Source: Gammaproteobacteria bacterium (GTDB taxonomy: Bacteria > Pseudomonadota > Gammaproteobacteria > Pseudomonadales > Porticoccaceae). From it: a stretch of 64,000 nucleotides of DNA. The position numbers and the translations under genes are program-made. The DNA is taken from positions 248,001 through 312,000 of the forward strand of contig JAGPUW010000008.1 of NCBI GenBank assembly GCA_018069465.1. The letters are read 5' to 3'. Below are positions 38,886 to 49,113 of the stretch, piece by piece. Numbering within the stretch: position 1 is the first letter of the stretch; every line of letters starts with the position of its first letter. The notes below the pieces were generated by a model. The model searched no databases and was not told where the DNA came from. It saw nothing but the letters and a program-made list of their open reading frames with translations.

Positions 38886-40253
38886 ATGCCCGAGATGATC
38901 GTACTCGACTACCCTTTCCGCAGTGACGTTGAAGTGCTCTTCAATGCCGTGCGCGATTTGCCCAGCCCGATTTGGTTCGACAGTGGCAAGCCGAGATCAC
39001 TACAGGGCCGACTCGATATTATTAGTGCCGCCCCCGCCCGCATACTGGAAACCCGTGGCAATGCCACGCTGATTCGTGACAGCGAGGGTAATAGCCAAAC
39101 CAGTACCGCTTGCCCCTTCGCCCTGTGTCAGGAGGCAGTGGATGACTTCGCACTTACTGGTGACAAGCTCACCGAGCTACCTTTTGTCGGTGGTCTTGCC
39201 GGTTTCTTTGGCTATGGCCTTGGCTCGACACCCGCAGCCGATGAGCACAAAGGGCCTGCCGATATGCCCGATATGCGCCAGTGCTACTACCTTTGGGCGC
39301 TGGTCATTAACCAGCAAATTTCTCAGGCCCATCTGGTTTTCCACCCCGCCTGCCCGGCTAGTTTGCGGCGCGATATACAGGCCCGGCTCGCCTCGCCCGC
39401 GCCATTAGCCAACAGTAACATTGCCTTAACATCCGATTTTCAGGCCAGCACGACACGCCGCGACTACGAAGCCGACGTCGCCAGAGTAAAGCACTACATT
39501 ACTGCCGGTGACTGCTATCAGGTTAACTATGCCCAGCATTTCTCCGCTCAATTTAAGGGTGAACCCTGGGCCGCCTATTTGCATTTACGCAAGGCTCTGC
39601 CCTCCCCTTTTAGCACCTATTTAAGTTGGGATGACAAAGCGATCTTGTCGCTTTCACCGGAGCGTTTTATTAAAACATCCGGCCAGCAGGTTGAGGCCAA
39701 ACCCATTAAGGGCACGATTACTCGTGGTATTTCCGTCGAGGAGGATCAGGAACAGGCCATCGCCCTGATGAATAGCAGCAAGGATAGAGCGGAAAATTTA
39801 ATGATCGTCGACCTGCTGCGCAATGATTTGGGTAAGTCCTGCGAGCCCGGATCCATTCGCGTGCCGAAACTGTTTAACCTCGAAAGTTTTGCCAATGTCC
39901 ACCACCTGGTCAGCACTGTTACCGGACGCATACGCAAAGAGGTAAGCTCTCTCGATTTACTCGCGGGCTGCTTCCCCGGCGGTTCAATTACTGGCGCACC
40001 GAAGAAGCGCGCAATGGAAATTATTGCCGAACTGGAAAAGGTGCCGCGCTCGATTTATTGCGGCAGCATCGGCTATATCAGCGCCAACGGGCGGATGGAT
40101 ACCAATATAGCCATCCGCACCCTGCTCGCTGAAAGCAACACACTACACTGCTGGGGCGGCGGCGCTATTGTCAGTGATTCACACGCCGATAGTGAATATC
40201 TTGAGTCTCTGGCCAAAGTGTCTTTGTTGATGGAGACACTGGCCAATCTTTAA
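38886..40253 (+). CDS. pabB: Aminodeoxychorismate synthase component I
   Basis: Uses ammonia from a glutaminase partner to turn chorismate into 4-amino-4-deoxychorismate for folate synthesis. The 455 residues contain the PIKGTITRG motif (Lys near 274), whose lysine distinguishes ADC synthases from anthranilate synthase (PIAGT), and the C-terminal chorismate-binding segment FPGGSITGAPKKRAMEII. The pabA and pabC partners are not in this window. Confidence 0.93.
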   Translation: MPEMIVLDYPFRSDVEVLFNAVRDLPSPIWFDSGKPRSLQGRLDIISAAPARILETRGNATLIRDSEGNSQTSTACPFALCQEAVDDFALTGDKLTELPFVGGLAGFFGYGLGSTPAADEHKGPADMPDMRQCYYLWALVINQQISQAHLVFHPACPASLRRDIQARLASPAPLANSNIALTSDFQASTTRRDYEADVARVKHYITAGDCYQVNYAQHFSAQFKGEPWAAYLHLRKALPSPFSTYLSWDDKAILSLSPERFIKTSGQQVEAKPIKGTITRGISVEEDQEQAIALMNSSKDRAENLMIVDLLRNDLGKSCEPGSIRVPKLFNLESFANVHHLVSTVTGRIRKEVSSLDLLAGCFPGGSITGAPKKRAMEIIAELEKVPRSIYCGSIGYISANGRMDTNIAIRTLLAESNTLHCWGGGAIVSDSHADSEYLESLAKVSLLMETLANL

Positions 40254-40411
40254 AGGTTTTTTTGGGTTTGAAAAAAACTCAAGGTGCACCTTCGAGAAAA
40301 GCGGCGGCTACGGCTTCTGTGTAGAAAATCGCCAGCGAATACAGCCTGCGATTTGTGGTGGGCTAGCAACGCAGCCACTTGCCCGGCCTTCACCTTGAAA
40401 GTACGCGCCCC

Positions 40412-41032
40412 TTATAAACTCAGCGGCCGAACACTGGCATCAATAAAGGCCTGCTTGAGATTTTCGTAACCGTAAACGGCGGGGAATTGCGGGAACTCGG
40501 CAACCACATTTTCGGGCGCCATAAATAGAATGCCGGCATCGGCTTCAGCCAGCATGGTGGTGTCGTTATAAGAGTCACCGGCGGCAATGATGCGGTAGTA
40601 AAGACTCTTCAGTGACAGTACCGCCTGACGCTTGGGGTTGGCCTGACGCAATTTATAATCCATCACTCTGCCACTTTTCTCATCCACTTCAAGCTGGTGG
40701 CAGAGTAGCGTGGGGAAACCCAGCTGGCGCATTAGCGGCTGGGAGAACTCGTAGAAAGTGTCGGACAAAATAATCACCTGAAAGCGTTCGCGCAGCCAGT
40801 CGACAAATTCAACGGCGCCATCCAGTGGTTTGAGGCGGGCAATGACTGCCTGGATTTCATTCAAACCCAAACCGTGCTCGTCGAGTATCCTCAAGCGCTG
40901 CTGCATCAGCACATCGTAATCGGGAATATCACGGGTTGTCGCTTTCAGGGCCTCAATGCCAGTTTCTTCGGCAAAGGCAATCCAGATTTCGGGTATTAAT
41001 ACCCCTTCAAGATCAAGGCAGGCTAATTCCAC
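40412..41032 (-). CDS. thrH: Phosphoserine phosphatase/homoserine phosphotransferase ThrH
   Basis: HAD-superfamily enzyme which in Pseudomonas aeruginosa dephosphorylates phosphoserine and can pass the phosphate to homoserine. The 206 residues have the N-terminal nucleophile motif CLDLEGVLIPEIW (Asp in the DLEG form typical of ThrH, not DFDGT), the ILSDTFYEF motif II and AAGDSYNDTTMLAEA as the C-terminal acidic motif. It starts with GTG. It is a single gene downstream of the cysB terminator. Confidence 0.9.
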   Translation of the reverse strand: MELACLDLEGVLIPEIWIAFAEETGIEALKATTRDIPDYDVLMQQRLRILDEHGLGLNEIQAVIARLKPLDGAVEFVDWLRERFQVIILSDTFYEFSQPLMRQLGFPTLLCHQLEVDEKSGRVMDYKLRQANPKRQAVLSLKSLYYRIIAAGDSYNDTTMLAEADAGILFMAPENVVAEFPQFPAVYGYENLKQAFIDASVRPLSL

Positions 41033-41157
41033 AACAAGGCTCCAATTAGTTAAAAATCGGCGTTACTCTACCAGCTTGGTCGCGGGGTGCAAGTGCCTAA
41101 TGCCGGCATCGAACTCGGCCTGCGGCATGGCCTAATAAAAAGCGCGCGCCCATAAAA

Positions 41158-41204
41158 AAAGGCCCGTTCAGAACAAGCGATGAGCTTATGCTAAACGGGC
41201 CTTT
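41158..41204 (-). terminator. Terminator after cysB
   Basis: Eleven-base arms AAAGGCCCGTT and AACGGGCCTTT enclose a 25-base loop that can form an inner AAGC-GATGA-GCTT stem. On the minus strand it is followed by a T-run, 41 bases after the cysB stop, so it should end cysB transcription before thrH. Confidence 0.85.
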
Positions 41205-41244
41205 GACGATTTTAATACAGCTAAGCCCTTAATACAGGCAAACC

Positions 41245-42261
<1,017 letters not shown>

Positions 42262-42296
42262 CTATTCCTTTGAAGCATAGAGCCTAATCGGTAAAG

Positions 42297-43121
42297 TTGC
42301 CAACTAATTATCACCTCAGCAATGGATTCAGCTTGCCCGATTTCATCCTCTATATTCTTTCTGGCGCAGGCGTCGGATTGGCGATTGGCCTGACCGGTGT
42401 CGGCGGCGGCTCGTTAATGACGCCCCTGCTGATCCTGTTTGGCTTCCCCTACAATGTCGCCATCGGCACCGACCTGCTCTATGCCGCCGCGACCAAGGCC
42501 AGCGGTGTTGCCGCTCACAAACGCAAACAGAGTATTCAGTGGCCGATTGTCGCCTACCTCGCTGCGGGTAGTATTCCGGCATCCTTGCTGACCAGCTATT
42601 TTCTCAAGGCCTTCTTTGCCGAAGCCGACGCCTACGAGGACATCCTTACCCGCAGCCTGGGCATTATGTTAATACTCACGGCACTGGTACTACTGTTTAA
42701 AAAGGTGCTGCGACAGAAGAGTGAAAAGCCACCGGGGCAAATCGGACTGTTTTTTCAAAGCCACGCCAAATGGGTCACCCTGTTGAGTGGTGTTTTTCTC
42801 GGTGTTTTCGTCACCCTGTCTTCCGTTGGTGCCGGTGCATTTTGTGCGGCCCTGCTAATGACGCTCTACCCACGACTCCCCGCCCTGCATGTGGTCGGTA
42901 CTGATATCGCCCACGCTGTGCCACTGACCCTGGTCGCCGGGCTGGGCCATTTATTATTATTGGGCAACGTTGACTTTACCCTGCTAGCTTGCCTCTTAAC
43001 CGGCTCCCTGCCCGCCATTCAAGTCGGCACCCATCTGGCTTCGCGACTGCCGGGCCATGTACTGCAATCACTACTGGCCTGCCTGTTGTTGGGTATGGGC
43101 GTGCACTTCGCCACGGGCTAA
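42297..43121 (+). CDS. TauE/SafE-family (sulfite/organosulfonate) permease
   Basis: A 274-residue inner-membrane protein with seven or eight hydrophobic segments and the family motif GLTGVGGGSLMTPLLILFG followed by AIGTDLLYAAATKASG. Family members move sulfite, sulfoacetate or related anions. The start is uncertain: TTG at 42297 gives the longest frame, and a TTG at 42333 just before the first membrane helix is an alternative. It is only 77 bases from divergent cysB, so CysB control is plausible though unproven. Confidence 0.85.
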   Translation: MPTNYHLSNGFSLPDFILYILSGAGVGLAIGLTGVGGGSLMTPLLILFGFPYNVAIGTDLLYAAATKASGVAAHKRKQSIQWPIVAYLAAGSIPASLLTSYFLKAFFAEADAYEDILTRSLGIMLILTALVLLFKKVLRQKSEKPPGQIGLFFQSHAKWVTLLSGVFLGVFVTLSSVGAGAFCAALLMTLYPRLPALHVVGTDIAHAVPLTLVAGLGHLLLLGNVDFTLLACLLTGSLPAIQVGTHLASRLPGHVLQSLLACLLLGMGVHFATG

Positions 43122-43123
43122 TC

Positions 43124-44047
43124 CTAAACATCCTCATTGGCAATGCCGTGGGGCACATGGCCGGTAGCCACCTTGCTACTCGCCGACTCACAGTGGCCCT
43201 GCTGGTCGTCAAAAAACACATCGGCACCGTAGGCGCGGAGAAATTCGCTTTTATTAAGGCCGCCCAAAAATAACGATTCATCGATACGAATGCCCCACTC
43301 GCGCAGGGTGCGCACCACCCTTTCGTGGGCCGGCGCCGAGCGCGCGGTTACCAGCGCGGTGCGTATGGGGCCGGTCTCGGGCGGGAACTCCGCCTGTAGT
43401 TTCTGTAATGCCTGTAAAAAGTTTTTAAAGGGGCCGCCACTGAGGGGTGTTTTGGCAGCGGCTTTTTCGCTTTCGGTAAACGCTGCCAGACCCTCGGTTT
43501 TATAGATGCGCTCCGCTTCGTCGGAAAACAGCACCGCATCTCCGTCAAAGGCAAAGCGCAGTTCATCACTGTCATCGACAGGCGTTTTTGCCGACGACAA
43601 CAAGGTTGCCGCCGCTATGCCGTAGGTCAGTGCGTTGCGAACATCCTCCGCGTGAGTCGAGAGAAACAGGTGGCAGCCAAAGGCAGCCACATAGCGATAG
43701 GGGCTTTCGCCACCGCAAAAAGCGGCGCGGGTAATATCCAGCTGGTGGTGCTCTATGGAATTAAAAATACGCAATCCGGTGTCGGCAGAATTGCGCGACA
43801 GCAAAATCACTTCGACCCGTGGTGAGGCGAACTTTTCATTAATGCGCAATAACTTTTGTACCAGGGGGAAGGCATCACCCGGCTCTAAAGGTTCGTCTTC
43901 GTGTTCAATCTGGTATTGAGAGTAAGCCTTCAGACCCTGTTGTTGGAAAACCGCATCACTCTCTTTCAGGTCGAATAAAACCCGAGACGATATGGCGATC
44001 ACCAATTTATCACTGTTAGTACTGTTATTACTTTGCTGATTCGACAC
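43124..44047 (-). CDS. Cytosolic 5'-nucleotidase (PF06189 family)
   Basis: 307 residues matching the 5'-nucleotidase family related to eukaryotic cytosolic NT5C1. Recognisable segments are LVIAISSRVLFDLKESDAVF near the N-terminus, ILLSRNSADTGLRIFNSI, LRFAFDGDAVLFSDEAERIY and FFDDQQGHCE near the C-terminus. It would dephosphorylate nucleoside monophosphates in the cytoplasm; no signal peptide is seen. The start is GTG at 44047 with GAGGA upstream. It converges with the TauE-like gene, with two bases between the stops. Confidence 0.85.
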   Translation of the reverse strand: MSNQQSNNSTNSDKLVIAISSRVLFDLKESDAVFQQQGLKAYSQYQIEHEDEPLEPGDAFPLVQKLLRINEKFASPRVEVILLSRNSADTGLRIFNSIEHHQLDITRAAFCGGESPYRYVAAFGCHLFLSTHAEDVRNALTYGIAAATLLSSAKTPVDDSDELRFAFDGDAVLFSDEAERIYKTEGLAAFTESEKAAAKTPLSGGPFKNFLQALQKLQAEFPPETGPIRTALVTARSAPAHERVVRTLREWGIRIDESLFLGGLNKSEFLRAYGADVFFDDQQGHCESASSKVATGHVPHGIANEDV

Positions 44048-44109
44048 GCTAAAATCTTCCTCGGTATTTAAGTGGGCCGTAAAAGTGTTCGCTCAAATGT
44101 GTCCACTTA

Positions 44110-45459
44110 CTACTTGCTACTCGTCTCGGCTGCAAACCACGAGCGTGTCAGCCGAAAAATAACGGGGCTCAGTAAGAGCAGTGCGATCAAGTTCGGAATC
44201 GCCATCAGGGCATTCAGTGTATCAGCCAGTAACCAGGCGATACCCAGTCCTTTGGTCGCGCCGATGTAAACGGCCACGGTCCAGAGAATACGATAGGGCA
44301 CAATGATCTTAAGGCCAAATAAGTATTCGGCGCAGCGTTCACCGTAGTAACTCCAACCGAGAATTGTCGTGAAGGCAAAGAGCACCAGCGTGATGGCGAC
44401 AAATTTATCGCCGACATCGGGAAAGGCCGAGGCAAAGGCCGAGGCCGTCATCGCCGCTGCCTGAGCCTCGCCCGTCCATACGCCGGTGAGAATAATCACC
44501 AGGCCGGTCATGGTGCAAATAATCAGGGTATCGATAAAAGTACCGAGCATGGCAATCGAACCCTGGCGCACCGGGCTGTCGGTCTCCGCCGCCGCGTGGG
44601 CAATGGGCGCACTGCCCAGCCCGGCCTCATTAGAAAACACACCTCTTGCGACGCCCATGCGAATGGCCAGCATCACCGCCGCACCGGCAAAGCCGCCCTC
44701 CGCCGCTACCGGGTTAAAAGCACTGTGCAGTATCAAACTCAGTGCTGCCGGAATGTCGCCAAAGTGCTGGGCGATAACAAAAACGCAGCCCAATATATAA
44801 GCAATGCCCATCAGCGGTACCAAAGTGGTGGCGACACGGGCAATAACCTTGACGCCCCCGAGCAGAACAATGCCCACCAGTAGCGCCATAATCGCCCCGG
44901 AGAGTTGATGGGGAATCTGAAAAGAGCTTTCCATAACCCGCGCAACCTCACTGGCCTGCACGGTGTTGCCGATGCCAAAGCCAGCCAACATGCCGAATAG
45001 TGCAAATAAAGTCGCGAGCCACAGCCAGCGCTGGCCGAGGCCATTTTTGATGTAATACATGGGGCCGCCCACTTTGCGACCGCTGTCATCCGTCTCGCGG
45101 TAGTGAACCGCTAACACGGCCTCCGCATATTTTGTCGCCATGCCCAACAGGGCCGTACACCACATCCAGAACAGAGCACCCGGCCCGCCGATGCCAATGG
45201 CAGTGGCAACCCCGGCGATATTACCGGTGCCCACCGTGGCCGAGAGTGACGTCATCAATGCCGCAAAGGGGCTGATATCGCCCTCACCTCTCGCTTTGCC
45301 CCCTTTGAATAATTGCACAAAGGCAAAGCCCAATTTACGCAGGGGTAACAAGCGCAGGCCCAGCATGAGATAGAGCCCGGTGCAGAGGATGAAAAACAGC
45401 ATTGCCGGACCCCAGGCAAAACTGTTGAGGGTGCTTAACAGGGTTTCAATGCTTTTCAT
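44110..45459 (-). CDS. Sodium:alanine/glycine symporter (AGCS family)
   Basis: A 449-residue inner-membrane protein with about 11 hydrophobic segments. Family signatures are FAALMTSLSATVGTGNIAGV, the GPGALFWMWCTALLGM loop and FSNEAGLGSAPIAHAAAETD. It imports alanine, glycine or related amino acids with sodium. It is transcribed with its back to the PLP-enzyme gene upstream (66-base gap), so it could share a transcript and supply an amino-acid substrate. Confidence 0.92.
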   Translation of the reverse strand: MKSIETLLSTLNSFAWGPAMLFFILCTGLYLMLGLRLLPLRKLGFAFVQLFKGGKARGEGDISPFAALMTSLSATVGTGNIAGVATAIGIGGPGALFWMWCTALLGMATKYAEAVLAVHYRETDDSGRKVGGPMYYIKNGLGQRWLWLATLFALFGMLAGFGIGNTVQASEVARVMESSFQIPHQLSGAIMALLVGIVLLGGVKVIARVATTLVPLMGIAYILGCVFVIAQHFGDIPAALSLILHSAFNPVAAEGGFAGAAVMLAIRMGVARGVFSNEAGLGSAPIAHAAAETDSPVRQGSIAMLGTFIDTLIICTMTGLVIILTGVWTGEAQAAAMTASAFASAFPDVGDKFVAITLVLFAFTTILGWSYYGERCAEYLFGLKIIVPYRILWTVAVYIGATKGLGIAWLLADTLNALMAIPNLIALLLLSPVIFRLTRSWFAAETSSK

Positions 45460-45525
45460 TATTCTTATATTTTCTCAAAGGTTTAATTCTGACTCAATGT
45501 TTAAACAAATGGGGCTTTAATCGCC

Positions 45526-46563
45526 TCAAAAAGAAAGCTGCTCGCGTTGGGCAAACAAACCAAATAAACCGCCAGTGTGTACAAAGACAATATCATCTGC
45601 CCGGTCGAAATAACCCTGCTCTATGAGTGCCAGCATGCCGTGGAAAGCTTTGCCAGTATAAACCGGGTCGAGTAACAAGCCTTCCAGGGCTGCCACTTTT
45701 TTTATGCAGGCGAACACCTCGGGGCCAGCTTTGGAATAACCCGGGCCGATAAAGTCGTCATTGACCTGTACCGATAAATTCGCGGGCAATTCGGCAATGT
45801 CGTAACGACCTTGCCAGTCACTAATATCAGCCATTATTTTGCGCTGAAAATAGGCGGCGTTATCGCACACCGCAATACCCAGGACTTGCGCATCGAGCTG
45901 ATGCAGCGCGCAACCCAGACTCAAGCCCGCCTGAGTGCCACCCGAACCCGTTGCATGAACAATGTGTGCAGGCGCAATTTCGGCTTGTTTAAAATCGCCA
46001 AGTAACTCTTCAACGCAGCGGATATAGCCCCAAATCCCGGTGCCATCACTGGCACCTGTCGGAATCAAATAAGGTCGGCGACCCAGAGCTACATAGTGCT
46101 GCTGCCAATGCGCGAACAATTCACGCTGGCGAGTTTGGAATTCAGCCTTGGGATAAATAGAGATTTCTGCCCCGGCAAGATAGTCGAGGAGTAAATTGCC
46201 ATCGGGGCTGGCAGCGGGTTTGTTGTCAGAAAGCCCCTCGTCGCTGGCGCCTTCATCGCGGAGTAGCAGGTGTACTTTCAACCCCAGGCGGGCGCCGAGA
46301 ATGGCCGTGGCACGGCAGTGATTTGATTGCACACCACCGCAGGTGATGAGGGTATCGCAGCCCTGAGCCAGAGCTTGGGCAAGAGTAAATTCGAGTTTGC
46401 GGATTTTATTGCCACTGAGGGCGCAGTCCGTCAAATCATCCCGCTTAACCCAGATACGCGGCCCCGCCAATTGCGCGGACAATCTATCTAAAGGCTGCAG
46501 TGGCGTTGGCAACTGAGCCAGCGCCAGACTCTCGGGGTAATTAATATCGAGATCAGCCATCAT
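45526..46563 (-). CDS. D-cysteine desulfhydrase/ACC deaminase-family PLP enzyme
   Basis: A 345-residue fold-type II PLP enzyme. The PLP lysine is Lys53 in ALSGNKIRKLEF and the catalytic/cofactor region GGVQSNHCRATA follows. The family includes D-cysteine desulfhydrase and 1-aminocyclopropane-1-carboxylate deaminase; sequence reading alone cannot separate them, although the former is the commoner function in this type of organism. It is 66 bases upstream of an amino-acid symporter and 112 bases after yajC. Two adjacent ATGs compete as start. Confidence 0.85.
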   Translation of the reverse strand: MMADLDINYPESLALAQLPTPLQPLDRLSAQLAGPRIWVKRDDLTDCALSGNKIRKLEFTLAQALAQGCDTLITCGGVQSNHCRATAILGARLGLKVHLLLRDEGASDEGLSDNKPAASPDGNLLLDYLAGAEISIYPKAEFQTRQRELFAHWQQHYVALGRRPYLIPTGASDGTGIWGYIRCVEELLGDFKQAEIAPAHIVHATGSGGTQAGLSLGCALHQLDAQVLGIAVCDNAAYFQRKIMADISDWQGRYDIAELPANLSVQVNDDFIGPGYSKAGPEVFACIKKVAALEGLLLDPVYTGKAFHGMLALIEQGYFDRADDIVFVHTGGLFGLFAQREQLSF

Positions 46564-46675
46564 CCTTACTCGTCCGCCGCCATAAATCGCCTATGACCAT
46601 AGCATAGAGTCTGTATTAACCGCGCCGGATAAAATAGGGGGACAAAGCACTTACCCTGCCCCTCGACCATCGGCC

Positions 46676-47005
46676 TTAAATAGCTTTGATGGTGCCCTTG
46701 GGCAAAACTGCGAGAACGGCATTGCGCTGAAATTTAAGCTCCACTTTTTCGGACACTTCAAGTACCAGGTAGTCACCTTCGAGCTTGTTGATCTTGCCGA
46801 TAATGCCACTGTTAGTGACAATTTCATCGCCCTTGGCAATGCTGGCTACCAGGGCCCGTTGCTCTTTTTGCTTTTTGCGCTGTGGGCGAATAATCATAAA
46901 GTACATAAAAACAAACAGGCCGGCAAACATGGCCATCGTAATAAGCGGATCGGGCTCACCCGCTGCCGGTGCTGCCGCGTGGGCTGAAGATATAAAAAAT
47001 GACAT
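46676..47005 (-). CDS. yajC: YajC, Sec translocon accessory subunit
   Basis: A small inner-membrane protein that associates with SecDF and with AcrB. The 109 residues have an N-terminal periplasmic segment (MSFFISSAHAAAPAAGEPDP), one membrane helix (about 22-41, MAMFAGLFVFMYFMIIRPQR) and the cytoplasmic domain with KGDEIVTNSGIIGKI. It is unusual in lying alone: tgt, secD and secF, its normal partners, are not next to it. Confidence 0.93.
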   Translation of the reverse strand: MSFFISSAHAAAPAAGEPDPLITMAMFAGLFVFMYFMIIRPQRKKQKEQRALVASIAKGDEIVTNSGIIGKINKLEGDYLVLEVSEKVELKFQRNAVLAVLPKGTIKAI

Positions 47006-47078
47006 GGTCTAAGCTCCTAAAGCTATTTTGATTAAATCAACTCATTTAAAGAGTCGCGATTGATTGGATGACAGCGAC

Positions 47079-47558
47079 TCAATCGGCCAGGTTTTCCCCT
47101 ATCCACTGCTGCACATCTTGATGGTGGGTTTTGGTTTTCACTTTGCTGATAATGTGCTTGAGGCGCCCATCTTTGCCTATAATAAAAGTGGTGCGCATAA
47201 GCCCCATATATTCTTTGCCAAACGTTTTTTTCATACCCCAGACACCGTATTTATCGGCGACGGCATGGCCTTCGTCTGACAATAAATCAAAATTTAATGA
47301 CTGCTTGTCTTCAAAGCGCAGCAGGCGATCGACAGCGTCGGGGCTAAGGCCGAACACCACGGTATCGAGCTTTGCAAACTCGGCTTTGCTATCGCGGATG
47401 CCACAGGCCTGAACATTACAGCCGGGAGTCATCGCCTTGGGATAAAAATATAAAACAACATTTTTACTGTCGCGAAAATCTTTCAGGGTGACAGTTTCGT
47501 CGCGCTGGTTTTGCAATGTAAAGACCGGGGCCAAATTACCAACTTTAGGTAGAGCCAT
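47079..47558 (-). CDS. bcp: Thioredoxin-dependent thiol peroxidase (Bcp/PrxQ)
   Basis: Reduces hydrogen and organic peroxides using thioredoxin. The 159-residue protein has the peroxidatic Cys47 and resolving Cys52 in YFYPKAMTPGCNVQAC, the five-residue spacing typical of Bcp. The ATG at 47558 (MALPKVGNLAPVF) is favoured by a GAGGG ribosome site; a start six codons earlier is possible. It is a single gene between mdh and yajC. Confidence 0.93.
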   Translation of the reverse strand: MALPKVGNLAPVFTLQNQRDETVTLKDFRDSKNVVLYFYPKAMTPGCNVQACGIRDSKAEFAKLDTVVFGLSPDAVDRLLRFEDKQSLNFDLLSDEGHAVADKYGVWGMKKTFGKEYMGLMRTTFIIGKDGRLKHIISKVKTKTHHQDVQQWIGENLAD

Positions 47559-47626
47559 TACGATTCCCTCTTTCACCGTTTATTTTGTTTTATTTATCTA
47601 TCGTTGTAACAGATTAAATATCAGTC

Positions 47627-47653
47627 AAAAAAAGAGCGCCTCTACGGCGCCCT
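47627..47653 (-). terminator. Terminator after mdh
   Basis: On the minus strand, AGGGCGCC-GTAGA-GGCGCTCT (eight pairs with one wobble) is followed by T6, 20 bases after the mdh stop. It separates mdh from bcp. Confidence 0.88.
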
Positions 47654-47672
47654 AAGCTATGCCGCTAAGGTC

Positions 47673-48653
47673 TTAAGGCAGCAAGTGCTGAACTGCATCG
47701 CGCTCTTCGGTCAATTCCTGCTCGGTAGCCTGCATTTTGCCACGGGAGAAATCATTGATTTCAAGACCCTGAACAATGCTCCAGTCGCCATCTTTACAAA
47801 CGCAGGGGAAAGAGTAAATCAGGCCTTCGGTAATGCCATAGCTGCCGTCGCTGTAAATACCCATGCTCGCCCAGTCGCCTTCAGCAGTGCCGAGTGCCCA
47901 GGTGCGCATGTGAGAAATCGCCGCGTTAGCCGCTGATGCAGCACTGGAAGCACCACGGGCCGCAATAATTGCCGCGCCGCGCTGCTGAACAGTGGGAATA
48001 AAGTCAGCTTCGTACCAGGCCTGGTCAACCAGGTCGATGGCCGTTCTGCCATTCACTTTGGTGTGGTGCAGATCGGGGTACTGGGTCGCTGAGTGATTGC
48101 CCCAGATGGTCATGTTAGTGACGTCGTTAATGGTAGTGCCGGTCTTGTCGGCCAACTGCGACATGGCGCGATTGTGGTCGAGGCGAGTCATGGCAGTAAA
48201 CTGACGCGGGTTGATGGACGGCGCATTGCGCTGGGCAATCAAAGCGTTGGTGTTGGCGGGGTTACCGACCACTAACACTTTAATGTCACGGCTGGCATTG
48301 GCGTCGATGGCCTTGCCCTGGGCGGAGAAAATAGCGGCGTTGGCTTCGAGCAGATCTTTACGCTCCATGCCTGGGCCACGGGGACGAGCACCAACCAGCA
48401 GGGCAAAATCGGTGCCTTTAAAAGCAACGTTGGCGTCATCAGTTTGTACAATGCCAGCCAGCAGAGGGAAGGCGCAATCTTCGAGCTCCATCGCCACACC
48501 TTTCAGTGCTTCGAGAGCGGGGGTGATTTCCAGCAGCTGTAAAATAACCGGCTGATCCGTACCGAGCATTTGGCCTGCGGCAATACGAAATAAGAGGGAG
48601 TAGCTAATTTGGCCAGCGGCGCCAGTAACAGTAACGCGAACAGGTGCTTTCAC
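47673..48653 (-). CDS. mdh: Malate dehydrogenase
   Basis: Oxidises malate to oxaloacetate with NAD in the TCA cycle. The 326 residues are of the longer MDH group (as in Burkholderia and Legionella), not the 312-residue E. coli type: N-terminal [19 protein letters not shown] dinucleotide fold, the [18 protein letters not shown] loop with substrate arginines, [10 protein letters not shown], and the catalytic His in the [10 protein letters not shown] motif. The start is GTG at 48653 with GGAG eight bases upstream. It has its own promoter and terminator, so it is monocistronic. Confidence 0.96.
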   Translation of the reverse strand: MKAPVRVTVTGAAGQISYSLLFRIAAGQMLGTDQPVILQLLEITPALEALKGVAMELEDCAFPLLAGIVQTDDANVAFKGTDFALLVGARPRGPGMERKDLLEANAAIFSAQGKAIDANASRDIKVLVVGNPANTNALIAQRNAPSINPRQFTAMTRLDHNRAMSQLADKTGTTINDVTNMTIWGNHSATQYPDLHHTKVNGRTAIDLVDQAWYEADFIPTVQQRGAAIIAARGASSAASAANAAISHMRTWALGTAEGDWASMGIYSDGSYGITEGLIYSFPCVCKDGDWSIVQGLEINDFSRGKMQATEQELTEERDAVQHLLP

Positions 48654-49113
48654 AGGAAATCTCCGTAGTCATTCAAAAAGAGGTGTTTTCGAGGCGCGAA
48701 TTATACGGCAATGGGCTGGAAATTCACGCTTCTATTTTCAGTTGCCTTGAGTGCTCAGCGGCCAATCAGGCCGAACAATCGAAGATAGCGCCCAGGGTAG
48801 GGAGAACACTGGCGCGGGACAGCCACAGTGCACTGTAGATTTGGCCGACAAATGCAGTGCAGGCATGGCCAAACCAGGGCTGTGTGCACTGCCCAAATGG
48901 ATTGAAGGTGCCGACAGCGACTTAGAAAAGCTTGTAACTCATAGCAGCCTGCCATGCTAATAAAGGGTAGCGCGCCCCCATTAACACACATCCCCTAATG
49001 ACAGTTGCAATGCGGGGCAGACCATATATGCTCCTATTATTTCACCATAGTAAGTGGCTTTGCATTGAGCAGTAAAACATTGTCTCTTCTAAATTTAGTT
49101 TAATAATAAAAAT
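48654..49113. other. Intergenic region upstream of mdh
   Basis: 460 bases with no convincing gene; short frames at 48751-48991 have no family features or ribosome sites. The mdh -10 lies at 48700-48705. Three sites built on TGCACT/AGTGCA lie further up: a perfect 12-bp palindrome ACAGTGCACTGT (48825-48836), GCAGTGCA (48854-48861) and TGCACTGC (48885-48892). From about 49030 the sequence becomes AT-rich. Confidence 0.55.
48700..48705 (-). promoter_or_regulatory. Likely -10 element of the mdh promoter
   Basis: A perfect TATAAT on the minus strand, about 47 bases before the GTG of mdh and followed by the GC-rich TCGCGCC. No good -35 lies 16-18 bases upstream, so an activator may be needed, or the call may be wrong. 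Confidence 0.45.

Noticed and set aside
48751-48991. Two short overlapping frames upstream of mdh, one on each strand
   Set aside because: No ribosome site, no family features and odd composition; the region is better read as regulatory or empty.
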